Shown piece after piece: positions 62,244-64,000 of a DNA stretch of 64,000 nucleotides (positions within the stretch are counted from its first letter, which is position 1; every line of letters begins with the position of its first letter). A model generated the notes under the pieces. That model was not told where the DNA came from. It saw nothing but the letters and a program-made list of their open reading frames with translations, and searched no databases. Origin of the DNA: Streptomyces venezuelae (GTDB lineage Bacteria > Actinomycetota > Actinomycetes > Streptomycetales > Streptomycetaceae); contig NZ_CP029191.1 in the NCBI RefSeq assembly GCF_008642335.1, forward strand, positions 4,092,001 to 4,156,000, given 5' to 3'. Both the position numbers and the translations under genes were made by a program.

Positions 62244-63503
62244 TCAGCCGTTCTGCTTGCGGCGGTACAGCGCGAAGCCCAGGCCCGCCGCGCCCGCCGC
62301 CGCCATGCCGCCGCCCGCGGCGATCAGCGGGGCGTCGTCGGACGAGGACTCCGACTGGACGCCGTCGGCGCCGGCCTTGACGCCGCCCTTCGGGACGACC
62401 TGCTGCGAGTCGTTGCGGGGGTGGGGCTGCGGCTTGGTGCCGTTGTTGGTGCGATGCCCGGTGTTGTTGCCGTTGCCCTTGGTCTTGCCCTCGGTCCAGC
62501 CCTTCATCGTGCCGTCCGGGTTGAGGACGAAGTGGGCGCCGTTGTGCTGGCCGTACGCGGGCTTGTTCCCGGTCTGCTTCAGCGTGTCCCACACCGACTT
62601 CTTGCCGGTGTCGGGCAGCTTGGCGATCATGTCGGCCTCGTAGCCGTTCTTGACCTTGTAGACCTTCGCGTCGAAGCCGCTGCCGCCGAGGTTCTTGTAC
62701 TCGCGCACGAAGACGCGCTTGTGGTCCGGCCGCGGCTTCGGCGGGGTCGGCTTGGCCTTCATCGTGACGGTGCCGCTCGGCGTGAGCGTGAAGATGTTGC
62801 CGTCGATCCTGGTCGTCGCGGACGTGGCGTACGCGGTGAGCGAGCCCTTCGGCTTGCCGTTCAGGGAGATCGCGGCCTTGGCGGTCCGGGCGGAGGCGTT
62901 GACGTCGACCTTCGCGGTCCAGCCCTTGCCGAGGTTCGTCGTGCCCTTGGACTCCCAGCCGCCGACGACCGGGTCCTTCTTGTCCTTGTCCTTGTTCTTG
63001 TCCGTGAGCTTGGCGGTGGCCGTGCCGTCGGGGGTGAGGGTGAAGGTGTTGCCGTCGATCGTCGTGGACGCGGACTTCTCGTAGGCGGTGAGGGAGCCCT
63101 TCGCCGCGCCGTTCAGGGAGATCGTCGCCTTGGCGGTCCGGGCGGAGGCGTTGACCTCGACGCTCGCGGTCCAGCCCTTGCCGAGGTCCGTGGTGCCCTT
63201 CGACTCCCAGCCGCCGGGGACGGGGGGCTGCTCCTTGTCCTTGCCGGTCTGGTCCTTGTCCGTCTGGTCCTTGTCCGTCTGGTTCTGGTCGTCCTTGGAC
63301 TTGTCCTGGTTGTTCTCGTCCTGCTTCTGGTTCTCGTCCTTGCCGGTCTGGTCCTGGGTGCCCTGTTGGTCGTCCTGCGCTACCTGGCCCTGCGGCGTCG
63401 AGGGTGCGTCCGCGGCGAACGCGGCCGTGGTGGGGACGGCGAGAGCGGCGATGGCTCCGGTGGCGATGGCGGCGGTGCGGAAGGTACGGCGGGTGGCGCG
63501 CAT
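62244..63503 (-). CDS. Exported cell-wall-type protein with duplicated domain and C-terminal helix
   Basis: 419 residues. Signal peptide 1-31, an Asp/Gln/Lys-rich repeat lead (42-95, DQTDKDQTGKD units), two copies of an approximately 70-residue domain (97-166 and 181-250; GGWESKGTT, LGKGWTA, ISLNG, GSLTAY, TFTLTP recur), a basic domain (about 255-345), then a spacer and one C-terminal helix with RRKQNG. The tail looks like a sortase substrate, but no LPXTG or LAXTG is present; instead PKGGVKAG precedes the helix. So anchoring, if any, is by an unknown route or by the helix. Confidence 0.78.
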   Translation of the reverse strand: MRATRRTFRTAAIATGAIAALAVPTTAAFAADAPSTPQGQVAQDDQQGTQDQTGKDENQKQDENNQDKSKDDQNQTDKDQTDKDQTGKDKEQPPVPGGWESKGTTDLGKGWTASVEVNASARTAKATISLNGAAKGSLTAYEKSASTTIDGNTFTLTPDGTATAKLTDKNKDKDKKDPVVGGWESKGTTNLGKGWTAKVDVNASARTAKAAISLNGKPKGSLTAYATSATTRIDGNIFTLTPSGTVTMKAKPTPPKPRPDHKRVFVREYKNLGGSGFDAKVYKVKNGYEADMIAKLPDTGKKSVWDTLKQTGNKPAYGQHNGAHFVLNPDGTMKGWTEGKTKGNGNNTGHRTNNGTKPQPHPRNDSQQVVPKGGVKAGADGVQSESSSDDAPLIAAGGGMAAAGAAGLGFALYRRKQNG

Positions 63504-63680
63504 GGCGGTGACTTCCCTCGTCTAGCTGTCCGTGTTTGTGCCCCTTTGCGGTGGCGACAGACACGAAGCTACGGGTGCCATGTGTGCGTCATCCGTAGGG
63601 AATGTAACAAGTGCGCCCAGGGCGGGACCCAGTACCGTAAATCGCCTAAAACCGCAGGTCAGAGGGTGTGTCGCCGAAGG

Positions 63681-64000
63681 TCACCGGCTTGCGGGGACCA
63701 AGGTCCCGCCGGTCGGCCCACCGGTCGTCCCCCGCGCGTCGCCCGACCTCAGCAACCACTCCGTATACGCGGGCGCCTGTCGGGCCGCCTCCCAGTAGGC
63801 CGCCTCCAGCTCCCCGTACACCGCGTCGAGCTCCTCCTCCGTGCGTGCCGCCAGGATGAGGCGTACGCCGAGGGGGTCGCCGTACAGCGGGCGTACCGCC
63901 ATGTCCGTCCTGCCGCGCGACGTCGGCTGGCAGAGGGCGACGACCTCGCCGGTGGCGACGAGGGACGACGCGGTGAGGTAATCGCCGTGCAGGACACGGG
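63681..64000 (-). CDS. LysR-family transcriptional regulator, 3' part only
   Basis: The frame is open to the window edge and shows the C-terminal part of a LysR substrate-binding domain: VLHGDYLTASSLVATGEVVA, LCQPTSRGRTDMAVRPLYGD and PLGVRLILAAR, ending in a helical tail about 60 residues later. The DNA-binding N-terminus lies outside the window. Regulator target unknown. Confidence 0.65.
   Translation of the reverse strand, partial: RVLHGDYLTASSLVATGEVVALCQPTSRGRTDMAVRPLYGDPLGVRLILAARTEEELDAVYGELEAAYWEAARQAPAYTEWLLRSGDARGTTGGPTGGTLVPASR

Noticed and set aside
62244..62400. Sortase LPXTG signal
   Set aside because: The C-terminal region has no LPXTG, LAXTG or similar pentapeptide.
1..64000. 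CRISPR arrays, tRNA/rRNA genes, riboswitches, biosynthetic gene clusters
   Set aside because: Looked for regular repeat-spacer patterns, tRNA-like CCA/TTCGA arms and large synthase genes; none were convincing. A covariance-model search would be needed to exclude small RNAs.

Overview
The window is high-GC, gene-dense chromosomal DNA of a Streptomyces-type actinomycete. The support is the codon usage, the many GTG starts and ATGA/GTGA stop-start overlaps, paired E1-alpha/E1-beta/E2 dehydrogenase clusters, a bacterial proteasome activator, PASTA-type and Thr/Pro-tailed Ser/Thr kinases, an XRE-DUF5753/DUF397/ATPase module, a perfect 14-bp parS site, and a dispersed 32-bp intergenic repeat that I remember as common in Streptomyces. 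The gene content (metG ... aspS ... two bkd clusters ... phenylacetate genes) agrees with my memory of the conserved origin-proximal core of Streptomyces chromosomes, and the parS site fits that position. No rRNA, tRNA, CRISPR array, insertion sequence, prophage or biosynthetic cluster was recognised.

1-11 kb: phenylacetyl-CoA epoxidase operon paaABCDE (minus strand, paaE cut by the window edge), then a plus-strand ATGA-coupled trio (DUF5819 membrane protein, HTTM/vitamin-K-carboxylase-like membrane protein, SpoU/TrmH rRNA/tRNA methyltransferase), then paaN (minus) divergent from paaH plus a TetR regulator. The same ACCGA-N4-TCGGT operator stands before paaA, between paaN and paaH, and before the first branched-chain dehydrogenase cluster at 11.1 kb, so one TetR regulator probably joins the three units.

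10.4-20.9 kb: Lrp-family regulator, first bkdA-bkdB-bkdC cluster, a mobA-DUF6457 fusion, moeA and a K+ channel in a start-stop-overlapping chain with parS at the moeA/channel junction, a quinone oxidoreductase, a small exported protein and the proteasome activator Bpa.

21-31 kb: two divergent transmembrane Ser/Thr kinases, a PPOX-like protein, a LuxR-type response regulator, the second E1-alpha/E1-beta/E2 cluster with two striking tandem dyads upstream, and a K15-like DD-peptidase.

31-46 kb: GntR regulator + MFS transporter, mycothiol-type DinB/MPI protein, nitrilase, small proteins, M18 aminopeptidase, Uma2 nuclease-like protein, acyl-CoA dehydrogenase, SseB, glycerophosphodiesterase, pirin, AI-2E-type permease and a SpoIIE phosphatase whose 3' end overlaps the permease gene tail to tail.

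46-64 kb: aspS, a 59-residue small gene, a TetR/serine hydrolase pair and a TetR/imine-reductase-like pair each with visible operator repeats, a lipoprotein, an Rpn-like nuclease, the XRE/DUF397/ATPase module with one frameshifted DUF397 gene, a second Uma2 gene, metG, a von Willebrand A protein with 54-bp tandem repeats, a Tat-exported PhoX phosphatase, a cell-wall-type protein without LPXTG, and the 3' part of a LysR regulator. All family calls were made by reading translated sequence; no database search was run.
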